A program made the translations under genes and the position numbers. From Dehalococcoidales bacterium (GTDB taxonomy: Bacteria; Chloroflexota; Dehalococcoidia; Dehalococcoidales; RBG-16-60-22): a stretch of 5,402 nt of DNA. Under the pieces are notes generated by a model, which saw only the letters and a program-made list of their open reading frames with translations, made no database searches and was not told where the DNA came from. The stretch spans positions 1-5,402 of the forward strand of contig JAGLTT010000061.1 in assembly GCA_023135135.1 (NCBI GenBank), given 5' to 3'. This document shows, piece after piece, positions 1-5,402 of this stretch. Positions within the stretch are counted from its first letter, which is position 1, and each line of letters starts with the position of its first letter.

Positions 1-761
1 TCTGCCCGGGCTGTCCCCATACCGGTATTTACTTCGTCCTGAACAGCCTCGGACAGCGCTCCAAACTGCTGGAAAAGAAAAATAACGAGCCGCAGGAACC
101 GAAACTGATTATCACCGGCGATATCGGCTGCTACACGCTGGGTGCTTTACCGCCGCTCGGTGTCCTGGATACCACCGCCTGCATGGGCGCCGGTATCGGG
201 CAGGCGCTGGGCATGGAAAGGGCCGGCGTCAAGAGCAAGGTGGTAGCCATTATCGGCGATTCCACCTTTATGCATTCCGGCATCACCGGACTGGTGGACG
301 CCGTTTACAATCAGGGTCATATTACAATCCTTATACTGGACAACCGCACCACAGCGATGACGGGGCACCAGGAGCACCCCGGTACGGGCATCTCGGCACA
401 GGGCGAAGAAACATTCGCCGTGGATATTGAGAGCCTGGTCAGGGGCATCGGCGTCAATGACGTTAAGGTGGTCGACGCCTTCGATTTAAAGGCTCTCAGG
501 AATGGCGTCAAGGACTCGCTGGACAGGCCTGAAGTCTCCGTAATCATCGTACGCGGTTCGTGTGCCATGCGTGTCAGGAAGCGCGCCAATCCCAGAAAGG
601 TTGATATCGAAAAGTGCAACCAGTGCGGCGTCTGCCTCGGCCTCGGCTGTCCGGCCATCCAGAGCGTCGACGGACAGGTATTTATCGAACCGACTCTCTG
701 TGCCGGGGACATCTGCACAATCTGCGAACAATTATGCCCTCAAAAGGCAATTAGCATATAA
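1..761 (+). CDS. iorA: Indolepyruvate:ferredoxin oxidoreductase, alpha subunit (3' part; 5' end outside window)
   Basis: Catalytic subunit of the enzyme that oxidatively decarboxylates arylpyruvates (indolepyruvate, phenylpyruvate) with CoA, giving an aryl-acetyl-CoA, CO2 and reduced ferredoxin in the cytoplasm. The frame is open from base 3 and encodes the last 252 residues; the family is usually about 580-630 residues, so over half is missing upstream. It begins in the CPGCPH motif and continues through GDIGCYTLG. The thiamine-diphosphate motif follows: GDS at 258-266, then Asn about 28 residues later in LILDN. The C-terminus is a two-cluster ferredoxin domain. Its first cysteine set is C-x2-C-x2-C-x4-C-P (codons 615, 624, 633, 648) and its second is C-x4-C-x2-C-x3-C-P (codons 699, 714, 723, 735). 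The stop is TAA at 759-761. iorB follows after a 122-base gap containing a palindromic repeat. The family call is firm; the exact 2-oxoacid preference is inferred. Confidence 0.95.
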   Translation, partial: CPGCPHTGIYFVLNSLGQRSKLLEKKNNEPQEPKLIITGDIGCYTLGALPPLGVLDTTACMGAGIGQALGMERAGVKSKVVAIIGDSTFMHSGITGLVDAVYNQGHITILILDNRTTAMTGHQEHPGTGISAQGEETFAVDIESLVRGIGVNDVKVVDAFDLKALRNGVKDSLDRPEVSVIIVRGSCAMRVRKRANPRKVDIEKCNQCGVCLGLGCPAIQSVDGQVFIEPTLCAGDICTICEQLCPQKAISI

Positions 762-763
762 TC

Positions 764-770
764 AAGGGAG
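764..770 (+). promoter_or_regulatory. Orphan Shine-Dalgarno-like site AAGGGAG
   Basis: A good purine-rich ribosome binding site lies three bases after the iorA stop, but no credible gene starts just downstream. The only nearby start, GTG at 770-772, overlaps the motif itself and opens a frame of about 30 codons running through the repeat. I infer it was the original iorB ribosome binding site, separated from iorB when the repeat at 788-861 arrived. Confidence 0.4.
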
Positions 771-787
771 TGTTTAGAAATAGTCGG

Positions 788-861
788 TGTCATTCTGGCG
801 CAGGCCAGAATCCAGACCAACTTCTCTCCACCCCTGGATTCCAGCTTTCGCTGGAATGACA
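788..861. repeat. MITE-like palindromic repeat of two hairpins with terminal inverted repeats
   Basis: The 74-bp element begins TGTCATTC and ends GAATGACA. Its two 28-base arms (788-815 and 834-861) are inverted copies matching at 22 of 28 positions, around an 18-base centre. Each arm folds alone into a perfect 8-bp hairpin: ATTCTGGC/GCCAGAAT with loop GCAG (792-811), and ATTCCAGC/GCTGGAAT with loop TTTC (838-857). Two base pairs differ between the hairpins, and both partners changed together. The architecture resembles the dispersed ATTCC...GGAAT repeats of many bacterial genomes (dRS3-like in Neisseria). It encodes no protein, and I see no clear target-site duplication. It lies between iorA and iorB, so it would be transcribed inside the operon. 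Copy number elsewhere in the genome cannot be seen from this window. Confidence 0.8.
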
Positions 862-883
862 AAAATGTAAGGACAAATAAGAA

Positions 884-1489
884 ATGGAGAAAATAGACTT
901 ATTGGTCACCGGGGTAGGCGGCCAGGGGGTTGTCCTGGCCAGTGATATCATCGGCGAGACCGCCGTGGCAGCTGGATTCGACGTTAAGAAGACGGATACG
1001 CTGGGGATGGCCCAGCGCGGCGGCAGCGTTCTCAGCCACGTACGCCTGGCGCCGAAGGTCTGGTCGCCGTTAATCAAAGACGGCAGCGTTGACCTGCTCC
1101 TTGCCTTTGAAAAGCTGGAGGCGGCCCGGTGGAGCCATTTTCTACGTCCGGGGGGCATAGCTATCGTTAATAACTACGAACAGCCGCCGTTATCGGTCAG
1201 CCTGGGACAGGAGAAGTACCCCGCCGACGACGAAATCACCGCGGCCCTGAAAAGGCAGACCGACCAGGTCTATTTTGTGGACGGTACCGGGCGGGCGAAG
1301 GAACTGGGTAATGTCAGAACACTCAATATATTCATGCTCGGGTGTTTTTCAGTGTTCGCCCCGCTTGAGGCGGAGACTTGGAAGGAGAGCATCGCCCGGC
1401 GCATACCGGAGAATATCCGTGAAATCAATCTGACTGCCTTCGAAATGGGCAGAAAGGAAATTGAAAGTGTCCGTATCGGCAAGAGTTAA
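884..1489 (+). CDS. iorB: Indolepyruvate:ferredoxin oxidoreductase, beta subunit
   Basis: Small subunit of indolepyruvate:ferredoxin oxidoreductase, the partner of the upstream iorA product. At 201 residues it consists of one pyruvate/ketoisovalerate oxidoreductase gamma-type domain and is of normal length. The glycine-rich GVGGQG lies at residues 10-15, and the family signature GMAQRGGSVLSHVRL at residues 41-55. There is no iron-sulfur cysteine motif, as expected because the clusters are on the alpha subunit. The ATG at 884 starts right at the conserved N-terminal beta strand and has TAAGGA at 868-873 upstream. The 3' end overlaps the start of the aminotransferase gene, which implies translational coupling. 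Usual iorAB pairs are nearly contiguous; here a 122-base gap with a repeat intervenes. Confidence 0.95.
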   Translation: MEKIDLLVTGVGGQGVVLASDIIGETAVAAGFDVKKTDTLGMAQRGGSVLSHVRLAPKVWSPLIKDGSVDLLLAFEKLEAARWSHFLRPGGIAIVNNYEQPPLSVSLGQEKYPADDEITAALKRQTDQVYFVDGTGRAKELGNVRTLNIFMLGCFSVFAPLEAETWKESIARRIPENIREINLTAFEMGRKEIESVRIGKS

Positions 1490-2657
1490 AAAGGGTATGG
1501 AGCTGGGGTCGTGGATAAGGCGGATGTTCGAAGAAGGCCTCGCTATGAAAAAGAAATTCGGCGCGGAGAATGTCTTCGACCTGTCGCTGGGCAACCCTAT
1601 CATGGAACCTCCCCCCGAGTTCAAACGCGAAATTAAACGCCTGGCGGAGAATCCGTTCCCGGGGATGCACAGCTACATGGAGAACGCCGGTTACCCCGCC
1701 ACAAGGGCCGCCATTGCCGCGCAGTTGACTAAAGAAACGGGCATCAAGCTTACCGAGAAGGATGTCATCATGGCCGTAGGGGCGGCCGGGGCTATTAACG
1801 TGGCGTTGAAAACGATTCTCGACCCGGGAGACGAGGTGATACTCTTTCTCCCGTGGTTCGTCGACTACTTTAACTACGTGGAAAACCACGACGGCGTCGT
1901 CAAGCTCGTACCCACCGATGAAGGTTTTATGCCCCGACTTGATGAGTTCGAGAAAGCCATAGGCCCCCGAACGAAAGCCGTGCTTATCGACTCACCGAAC
2001 AATCCCACCGGCGTCGTTTACAGCGAGAGCCTGATGACGCAGATGGGAGAGATACTCCGTAAAAAAGAAGCCGAGTACGGGGCGGAGATATTCATCGTCA
2101 GCGATGAGCCCTATAAAAAGATAATCTACGACGGTCTGGAATATCCCTCTCCATTGAATTTCCACCGGCACAGTATCATAGCGACTTCTCATTCCAAGGA
2201 CCTGTCCATACCCGGTGAGCGAATCGGTTATGTCGCCCTGCATCCGGAGAGTTCACACCACGATGAGATGATAACGGGCTTCGTTTTCTGCACCCGCGTT
2301 CTCGGTTTCATCAATGCCCCGGCCTTCATGCAGAACGTGGTACGCCACCTCCAGGATGTGACCATCCCCGTCTCCGAGTACCAGCGCCACCGCGATTTTA
2401 TCTATGGTAACCTGGTGGAAATGGGCTATACGGTAAACAAACCGCAGGGCGCTTTCTATATCTTCCCCAGGTGCCCCATAGAAGACGATGTCGCTTTCGT
2501 GCACGAGCTACAGCAGGAACACCACGTACTCACCGTGCCCGGGGTAGCCTTCGGCACACCCGGCTACTTCCGACTGGTGTACTGCGTCGACGACCGTACG
2601 CTGGAGTGCTCCATGCCCGGACTGGAAGCGCTGGCGAAGAAGTACAAGCTCAAGTAA
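1467..2657 (+). CDS. PLP-dependent class I/II aminotransferase (aspartate/aromatic type)
   Basis: Fold-type I aminotransferase of 396 residues, normal length for the family. It should swap an amino group between an amino acid and a 2-oxoacid through pyridoxal phosphate. Visible landmarks, numbered from the GTG at 1467, are SLGNP near the N-terminus, a GAAGAINVALK cofactor loop, NNPTG with the PLP-contacting Asn at 179, DEPY with Asp213 and Tyr216, the Schiff-base lysine Lys244 in SHSKDLSIPGERIGY with Arg252, and the substrate-carboxylate Arg369 in GYFRLVY. The start is uncertain. GTG 1467 sits 8 bases after AGAAAGGA (1451-1458), whereas TTG 1461 is only 2 bases away and ATG 1497 would trim a conserved-looking N-terminus. 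It overlaps iorB by 23 bases. Coupling to iorAB suggests it makes arylpyruvates from aromatic amino acids, but the substrate is inferred from context only. Confidence 0.92.
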   Translation: MSVSARVKKGMELGSWIRRMFEEGLAMKKKFGAENVFDLSLGNPIMEPPPEFKREIKRLAENPFPGMHSYMENAGYPATRAAIAAQLTKETGIKLTEKDVIMAVGAAGAINVALKTILDPGDEVILFLPWFVDYFNYVENHDGVVKLVPTDEGFMPRLDEFEKAIGPRTKAVLIDSPNNPTGVVYSESLMTQMGEILRKKEAEYGAEIFIVSDEPYKKIIYDGLEYPSPLNFHRHSIIATSHSKDLSIPGERIGYVALHPESSHHDEMITGFVFCTRVLGFINAPAFMQNVVRHLQDVTIPVSEYQRHRDFIYGNLVEMGYTVNKPQGAFYIFPRCPIEDDVAFVHELQQEHHVLTVPGVAFGTPGYFRLVYCVDDRTLECSMPGLEALAKKYKLK

Positions 2658-2759
2658 TCTGCGGGCATCACCAATCGCGAATAACACGGTTTAGGGATGT
2701 GCGAAACTAAAAAATCCAGTTATTATTGATTTACGTGTGAAGTTTCGTATAATACCGGT

Positions 2760-3050
2760 TTATGTTTTCGGTTCATAGACCTCATATATCTTTCGAACCG
2801 GTGGCTCAATAGCAATTGGGCCAAGCAGCTCCTGTAATTTGGGCTGTATCGAATTGATTGCAGCTCCCAGGTCCTCTTTTGTCTCCCATGTAGAAAAGGA
2901 GCCATATTCATTGTTATCAGAATCGACAATATATACTACGGTCTTTAAGCCCTTCATACCCTTAAGAACGGGGTTCATTGCATCAGCCAGCCCTTCAGCC
3001 TCGGTGCGTTTACCGGGTGCGGTTTTAAACGTGAGAAGTGATGCGTACAT
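2760..3050 (-). CDS. Small ABM-fold (antibiotic biosynthesis monooxygenase-like) protein
   Basis: A 96-residue cytoplasmic protein that looks like a single ferredoxin-like alpha+beta domain of the ABM / dimeric alpha-beta barrel superfamily. An N-terminal strand (MYASLLTFK) leads into a helix at about residues 13-30. Strands follow at about 35-43 and 48-56, the latter carrying YGSFSTWE with Trp55. A second helix spans about 57-72, and a final strand lies near 85-91. Members usually act as dimers; some are cofactor-free monooxygenases or heme-degrading enzymes, and many have no known activity. No substrate can be inferred here. The ATG at 3050 has a perfect AAGGAGGT (3057-3064) upstream and a near-consensus promoter. 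It stands alone, convergent with the aminotransferase gene and divergent from nuoA. Its GC is about 45% by hand count, below that of its neighbours. Confidence 0.8.
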   Translation of the reverse strand: MYASLLTFKTAPGKRTEAEGLADAMNPVLKGMKGLKTVVYIVDSDNNEYGSFSTWETKEDLGAAINSIQPKLQELLGPIAIEPPVRKIYEVYEPKT

Positions 3051-3056
3051 AGTGAT

Positions 3057-3064
3057 ACCTCCTT
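3057..3064 (-). promoter_or_regulatory. Perfect Shine-Dalgarno site AAGGAGGT for the ABM-fold gene
   Basis: Reading the minus strand, AAGGAGGT ends six bases before the ATG at 3048-3050. This full anti-16S complement fixes the start codon and predicts strong translation. The other ribosome binding sites in this window are weaker. Confidence 0.85.
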
Positions 3065-3082
3065 CATGAGTTGTTATTTTGT

Positions 3083-3116
3083 ATTATAATTATAGTCGGA
3101 TGTGATTATTTGTCAA
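3083..3116 (-). promoter_or_regulatory. Sigma-70-type promoter for the ABM-fold gene
   Basis: On the minus strand TTGACA (3111-3116) is followed by a 16-base spacer and a perfect TATAAT (3089-3094). A second TATAAT lies immediately after at 3083-3088, but at a poor spacing of 22. Both hexamers match consensus, so this should be a strong housekeeping-type promoter. Transcription would begin near 3082, giving a leader of about 30 bases. Confidence 0.75.
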
Positions 3117-3231
3117 GAACTATTTCATTGAATTACACAAGTGGCCCGGGTGAAATATCTTCCTGATTTTGATTCAATCGTGGGAATTAGCTTTGCTGCG
3201 AGTTTAGCACATTACTACTGTTTTCAGGGTG

Positions 3232-3261
3232 TTGCTATTTATAAAAAATGTGTGGTATACT
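3232..3261 (+). promoter_or_regulatory. Candidate upstream promoter of the nuo operon (extended -10)
   Basis: TTGCTA (3232-3237), an 18-base spacer, then TATACT (3256-3261) preceded by TGG, which gives an extended -10. It is placed about 80 bases upstream of nuoA and faces it. Apart from promoter-like sequence, 3117-3348 shows no gene, tRNA, recognisable riboswitch or strong hairpin. Confidence 0.45.
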
Positions 3262-3266
3262 ACCGC

Positions 3267-3295
3267 TGGACAAAAACCCCGCATCACAGTATATA
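3267..3295 (+). promoter_or_regulatory. Candidate second, downstream promoter of the nuo operon
   Basis: TGGACA (3267-3272), a 17-base spacer, then TATATA (3290-3295), pointing at nuoA, whose start is about 50 bases further on. The two hexamers match consensus at 5 and 4 of 6 positions. It lies directly downstream of the other candidate, so the two could work in tandem or only one may be real. Confidence 0.35.
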
Positions 3296-3348
3296 GTATT
3301 ACAATCACGTAAACATTAAATGAGCGATAAAGATAGTCAGGGGACCAT

Positions 3349-3720
3349 TTGCTAGCAAACTACGGATTAATCGGGCTGTTTTTCATCATCGTCGTCCTTT
3401 TCTCCCTTGTAATGGTAGTTACTCCCATTGTCCTCAGATATCTTAAGATCGTCCCCAACAATCCCAACCCCATCAAGAATTCTATCTTCGAATGCGGCAT
3501 GGAGACCATCGGGAAGACCTGGGTGCAGTTCAACTTCCACTATTATTTCTACGCCCTCATCTTTCTAGCCATCGATGTCCTGGTTGTTTTTCTCTATCCG
3601 TGGGCAACGCAACTCAGGGAACTGGGGCTTTTCAGCTTTTTCGTCGTGCTGATACTCGTTTTCATAGTACTCGTCGGCTACATATACGCCTGGAAGAAGA
3701 AGGTCCTTGAATGGAAGTAA
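3349..3720 (+). CDS. nuoA: NADH-quinone oxidoreductase (complex I) subunit A
   Basis: Membrane subunit at the junction of the peripheral and membrane arms of complex I, near the quinone entry site. At 123 residues it is standard length. Three hydrophobic segments lie at about residues 6-30, 64-84 and 93-114. The loop between the first two carries the family signature [14 protein letters not shown] (Glu48, Cys49), and the second segment has an acidic Asp76. It uses a TTG start at 3349. No in-frame start lies between it and the stop at 3334-3336, AGGGG (3339-3343) lies five bases upstream, and the next Met is inside the first membrane helix. The stop overlaps the nuoB start by 10 bases. It is the first gene of the visible nuo operon. 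Confidence 0.95.
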   Translation: MLANYGLIGLFFIIVVLFSLVMVVTPIVLRYLKIVPNNPNPIKNSIFECGMETIGKTWVQFNFHYYFYALIFLAIDVLVVFLYPWATQLRELGLFSFFVVLILVFIVLVGYIYAWKKKVLEWK

Positions 3721-4340
3721 GCAGCGATAGAGAGTATATCTACACATCTTCGGAGCTTGACAGGCAAGAGGGTCAGCTAATTGAAGAGGTAAAGGCGGGC
3801 GCCAGGGAAACCATCCCCGACCCCGACGCCTGGCTGGAAGAGGAAGTAAAGCGAAACATCATGCTGTCCTCAGTAGACGCCGTACTGAACTGGGCGCGGC
3901 GTTCCTCCCTGTGGACGGCGATATGCTTCCCCGCCTGCTGCGCCTTTGAGTTTATCGCCGCCGAAGGTCCCCGCTTTGACATGTCACGTTTCGGCATGGA
4001 AATACTGCGGGCTTCACCACGCCAGGCCGACCTGATGATTACGGCCGGCACACTTACCTGGAAGATGGCGCCCGTTGTCCAGCGCATTTATAACCAGATG
4101 CCCGAGCCGAAATGGGTCATTGCCATGGGCGCCTGCGCTATCAGCGGCGGCATTTTCCGCTCGTCTTACAACGTGGTGCCGGGATACAACAAGATAATCC
4201 CGGTAGATGTTTACGTACCAGGCTGCCCTCCCCGCCCCGAAGCCCTTATCTACGGCGTACAGACGCTGCAGAAGAAGATAGCCAAGGAGCACCAGATATT
4301 GGACCTGGCGCAGCAGCTATTGAAAGGTAAAAAGGAATGA
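3711..4340 (+). CDS. nuoB: NADH-quinone oxidoreductase (complex I) subunit B
   Basis: Peripheral-arm subunit that binds the terminal [4Fe-4S] cluster N2, which hands electrons to quinone. At 209 residues it keeps all four expected ligands: adjacent Cys76-Cys77 in ACCAFE, Cys142 in GACA and Cys172 in PGCPPRPE. The 65-residue spacing from Cys77 to Cys142 matches the family. [10 protein letters not shown] and [10 protein letters not shown] are also recognisable. About 75 residues precede the cysteine pair, slightly more than in E. coli NuoB, and this extension is acidic and charged. The ATG at 3711 overlaps nuoA by 10 bases, with AAGGT just upstream; the stop overlaps nuoC by 4 bases (ATGA). Several positions around the signatures ([14 protein letters not shown]) differ from the proteobacterial form, but no key residue is missing. 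Confidence 0.96.
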   Translation: MEVSSDREYIYTSSELDRQEGQLIEEVKAGARETIPDPDAWLEEEVKRNIMLSSVDAVLNWARRSSLWTAICFPACCAFEFIAAEGPRFDMSRFGMEILRASPRQADLMITAGTLTWKMAPVVQRIYNQMPEPKWVIAMGACAISGGIFRSSYNVVPGYNKIIPVDVYVPGCPPRPEALIYGVQTLQKKIAKEHQILDLAQQLLKGKKE

Positions 4341-4777
4341 CGGTAGCCCTCTCCGGCAAAGACATAGCCGGCCAAATCGAAGAGAAGTTTCCGGACAGCA
4401 TCGAGGAAACCGGCCGGGAATGCATAGTGGTGAAGAGCGATTCTTTGCTGGCGGTGGCCGAATATCTTAAAAATTCCGATAGCCTGGCGTTCGACTATTT
4501 TAATTACGTCACCGCCATCGATTACTACAGCTATTTTGAAATCGTTTACCAGTTGGTATCCATAAAGCATAACCACTCGTTCGTTATTAAAACAAGGTGC
4601 TATGACCGCGAGAATCCAACCGTACCTTCGGTAATCAGCCTGTGGCAGGGAGCCAATTTCCAGGAACGTGAGATTTACGACCTCATGGGTATTAAATTCG
4701 AAGGCCACCCGAATCTGAAGCGCCTCTTCCTCTGGGAAGGATTCCAGGGGCACCCGTTGCGAAAGGATTATCTCTAG
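4337..4777 (+). CDS. nuoC: NADH-quinone oxidoreductase (complex I) subunit C
   Basis: Peripheral-arm (30-kDa-type) subunit that packs against NuoD and NuoB; it has no cofactor. At 146 residues it is at the short end for a stand-alone NuoC. The diagnostic C-terminal block at residues 110-146 is well conserved: [18 protein letters not shown], then LFLWEGF, then GHPLRKDY. It is a separate gene from nuoD, unlike the fused nuoCD of E. coli. The ATG at 4337 shares ATGA with the nuoB stop, and AAAGGT at 4323-4328 is 8 bases upstream. The TAG stop at 4775-4777 shares one base with the GTG start of nuoD. Confidence 0.95.
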   Translation: MTVALSGKDIAGQIEEKFPDSIEETGRECIVVKSDSLLAVAEYLKNSDSLAFDYFNYVTAIDYYSYFEIVYQLVSIKHNHSFVIKTRCYDRENPTVPSVISLWQGANFQEREIYDLMGIKFEGHPNLKRLFLWEGFQGHPLRKDYL

Positions 4778-5402
4778 TGACCACAACCGAGATGATGACA
4801 CTCAAGACCGAGCCTTTTGTCCTGAACTTCGGGCCGGTACACCCGAGTACCCACGGCGTGTACCGCATGAGAGCCACCCTCGACGGCGAGGTCATACTTG
4901 ATATTGAGCCGGTTGTCGGCTACCTGCACCGCGGCATCGAGAAACTGGCCGAGGAAAGGACATATTCCGGCATTATCCCGCTGACCGACCGGCTGGATTA
5001 TATTTCCCCGATGAGCAACAACCTGGGTTATTGCCTGGCCGTGGAGAAGCTGGCGGGGATAAAGGTGCCGGAACGCGCCGAATACCTGCGCGTCATCATA
5101 GCGGAACTGCAGCGCCTGGCCAACCATTGTATCGCTGTGGGCTCTTTTCTCAACGATACCGGGGCCTACTATACACCCTTCATGTACGCCTTCCGCGAGA
5201 GAGAGAAAATTATCGACCTTTTCGACATGGTCTGCGGCCAGCGCCTTACCTATAGCTATATGAGAATCGGCGGCGTCAGCCAGGACATCCCCGATGAATT
5301 CCTGCCGGCGCTGAAGAAACTGGTTAAACAGATGTCCCGCTGGGTTGACGAATACGACATGCTGCTTATGCAGAATGAGATACTGCTGGCGCGCACCAAG
5401 GG
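4777..5402 (+). CDS. nuoD: NADH-quinone oxidoreductase (complex I) subunit D (5' part; continues past window)
   Basis: The 49-kDa-type subunit that, with NuoB, forms the quinone-reduction site. The first 208 codons are present; the family is about 370-410 residues. FGPVHPSTHGVYR starts the domain, followed by GYLHRGIEKL, YAFRERE and RIGGV. His26 of HPSTHG, Tyr75 of RLDY and Asp127 of LNDTG have the same mutual spacing as His38, Tyr87 and Asp139 of the Thermus subunit, the quinone-binding and proton-coupling residues. This supports a real quinone reductase rather than a [NiFe]-hydrogenase large subunit, and the N-terminal hydrogenase CxxC motif is absent. The GTG at 4777 overlaps the nuoC stop and has AAAGGA (4762-4767) 9 bases upstream; ATG 4792 or 4795 are possible alternatives. 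Confidence 0.95.
   Translation, partial: MTTTEMMTLKTEPFVLNFGPVHPSTHGVYRMRATLDGEVILDIEPVVGYLHRGIEKLAEERTYSGIIPLTDRLDYISPMSNNLGYCLAVEKLAGIKVPERAEYLRVIIAELQRLANHCIAVGSFLNDTGAYYTPFMYAFREREKIIDLFDMVCGQRLTYSYMRIGGVSQDIPDEFLPALKKLVKQMSRWVDEYDMLLMQNEILLARTK

Noticed and set aside
790..1158. Minus-strand open frame antisense to iorB, ending in a HSSESWNPG-like peptide
   Set aside because: The peptide is the translation of the palindromic repeat, and the rest is the complement of iorB; no ribosome binding site or family resemblance.
1461..1466. TTG at 1461 as the aminotransferase start
   Set aside because: Only two bases separate it from AAAGGA; GTG 1467 has proper spacing. The difference is two residues and not fully decidable.
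1425..1889. Minus-strand open frame of 154 codons antisense to iorB and the aminotransferase gene
   Set aside because: It is a shadow of the coding strand in GC-rich DNA; the plus-strand frame carries all recognisable motifs.
2658..2759. Possible terminator between the convergent aminotransferase and ABM-fold genes
   Set aside because: The only minus-strand candidate is a 5-bp AT-rich stem (AAATC/GATTT) before a short T run, and the 7-bp CGAAACT/AGTTTCG repeat has a 32-base loop. Neither is a convincing intrinsic terminator.
3127..3178. Inverted repeat ATTGAAT (3127-3133) / ATTCAAT (3172-3178) in the region upstream of nuoA
   Set aside because: Seven base pairs with a 38-base gap in AT-rich DNA is likely chance; the helix does not extend.
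4250..4801. Minus-strand open frame of 183 codons antisense to nuoB/nuoC
   Set aside because: It lies wholly opposite well-recognised complex I genes and resembles no family.
1..5402. CRISPR arrays, tRNA/rRNA genes, toxin-antitoxin, phage or defence genes
   Set aside because: I looked for these on both strands and saw no direct-repeat array, RNA gene signature or such protein.

Overview
The window is ordinary anaerobe-type bacterial chromosome carrying parts of two plus-strand operons, with one small minus-strand gene between them. Shine-Dalgarno sites, sigma-70-like promoters, GTG/TTG starts and split nuoC and nuoD genes indicate a bacterium. A ferredoxin-dependent 2-oxoacid oxidoreductase points to anaerobic, ferredoxin-based metabolism. 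The gene style would fit Chloroflexota (Dehalococcoidia-like) or another anaerobic lineage, but this is a guess from general resemblance and not a determination.

Bases 1-2657 hold an amino-acid-catabolism operon. It contains the 3' part of iorA (thiamine-diphosphate and ferredoxin subunit of indolepyruvate:ferredoxin oxidoreductase), iorB (its gamma-type subunit) and a PLP-dependent class I aminotransferase. The likely chemistry is transamination of an aromatic amino acid to its arylpyruvate, then oxidative decarboxylation to an aryl-acetyl-CoA with reduction of ferredoxin. A 74-bp MITE-like palindromic repeat sits in the iorA-iorB gap and appears to have separated an older ribosome binding site from iorB.

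Bases 2658-3348 are AT-richer. They hold a solitary 96-residue ABM-fold (antibiotic biosynthesis monooxygenase-like) gene on the minus strand with its own near-perfect promoter and Shine-Dalgarno site. After it come about 300 bases of non-coding sequence with candidate promoters for the next operon.

Bases 3349-5402 start a complex I operon, nuoA-nuoB-nuoC-nuoD. The genes are tightly overlapped, and nuoD runs off the window. The visible subunits keep the key residues: the four N2-cluster cysteines of NuoB and the His/Tyr/Asp quinone-site residues of NuoD. Whether the complex takes electrons from NADH (NuoEFG present) or from ferredoxin cannot be seen here. If NuoEFG are absent, the neighbouring indolepyruvate oxidoreductase would be a natural source of reduced ferredoxin.

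I found no undescribed system. The points most worth a second look are the repeat with compensatory base-pair changes, the orphan ribosome binding site beside it, and the strongly promoted, compositionally distinct ABM gene.
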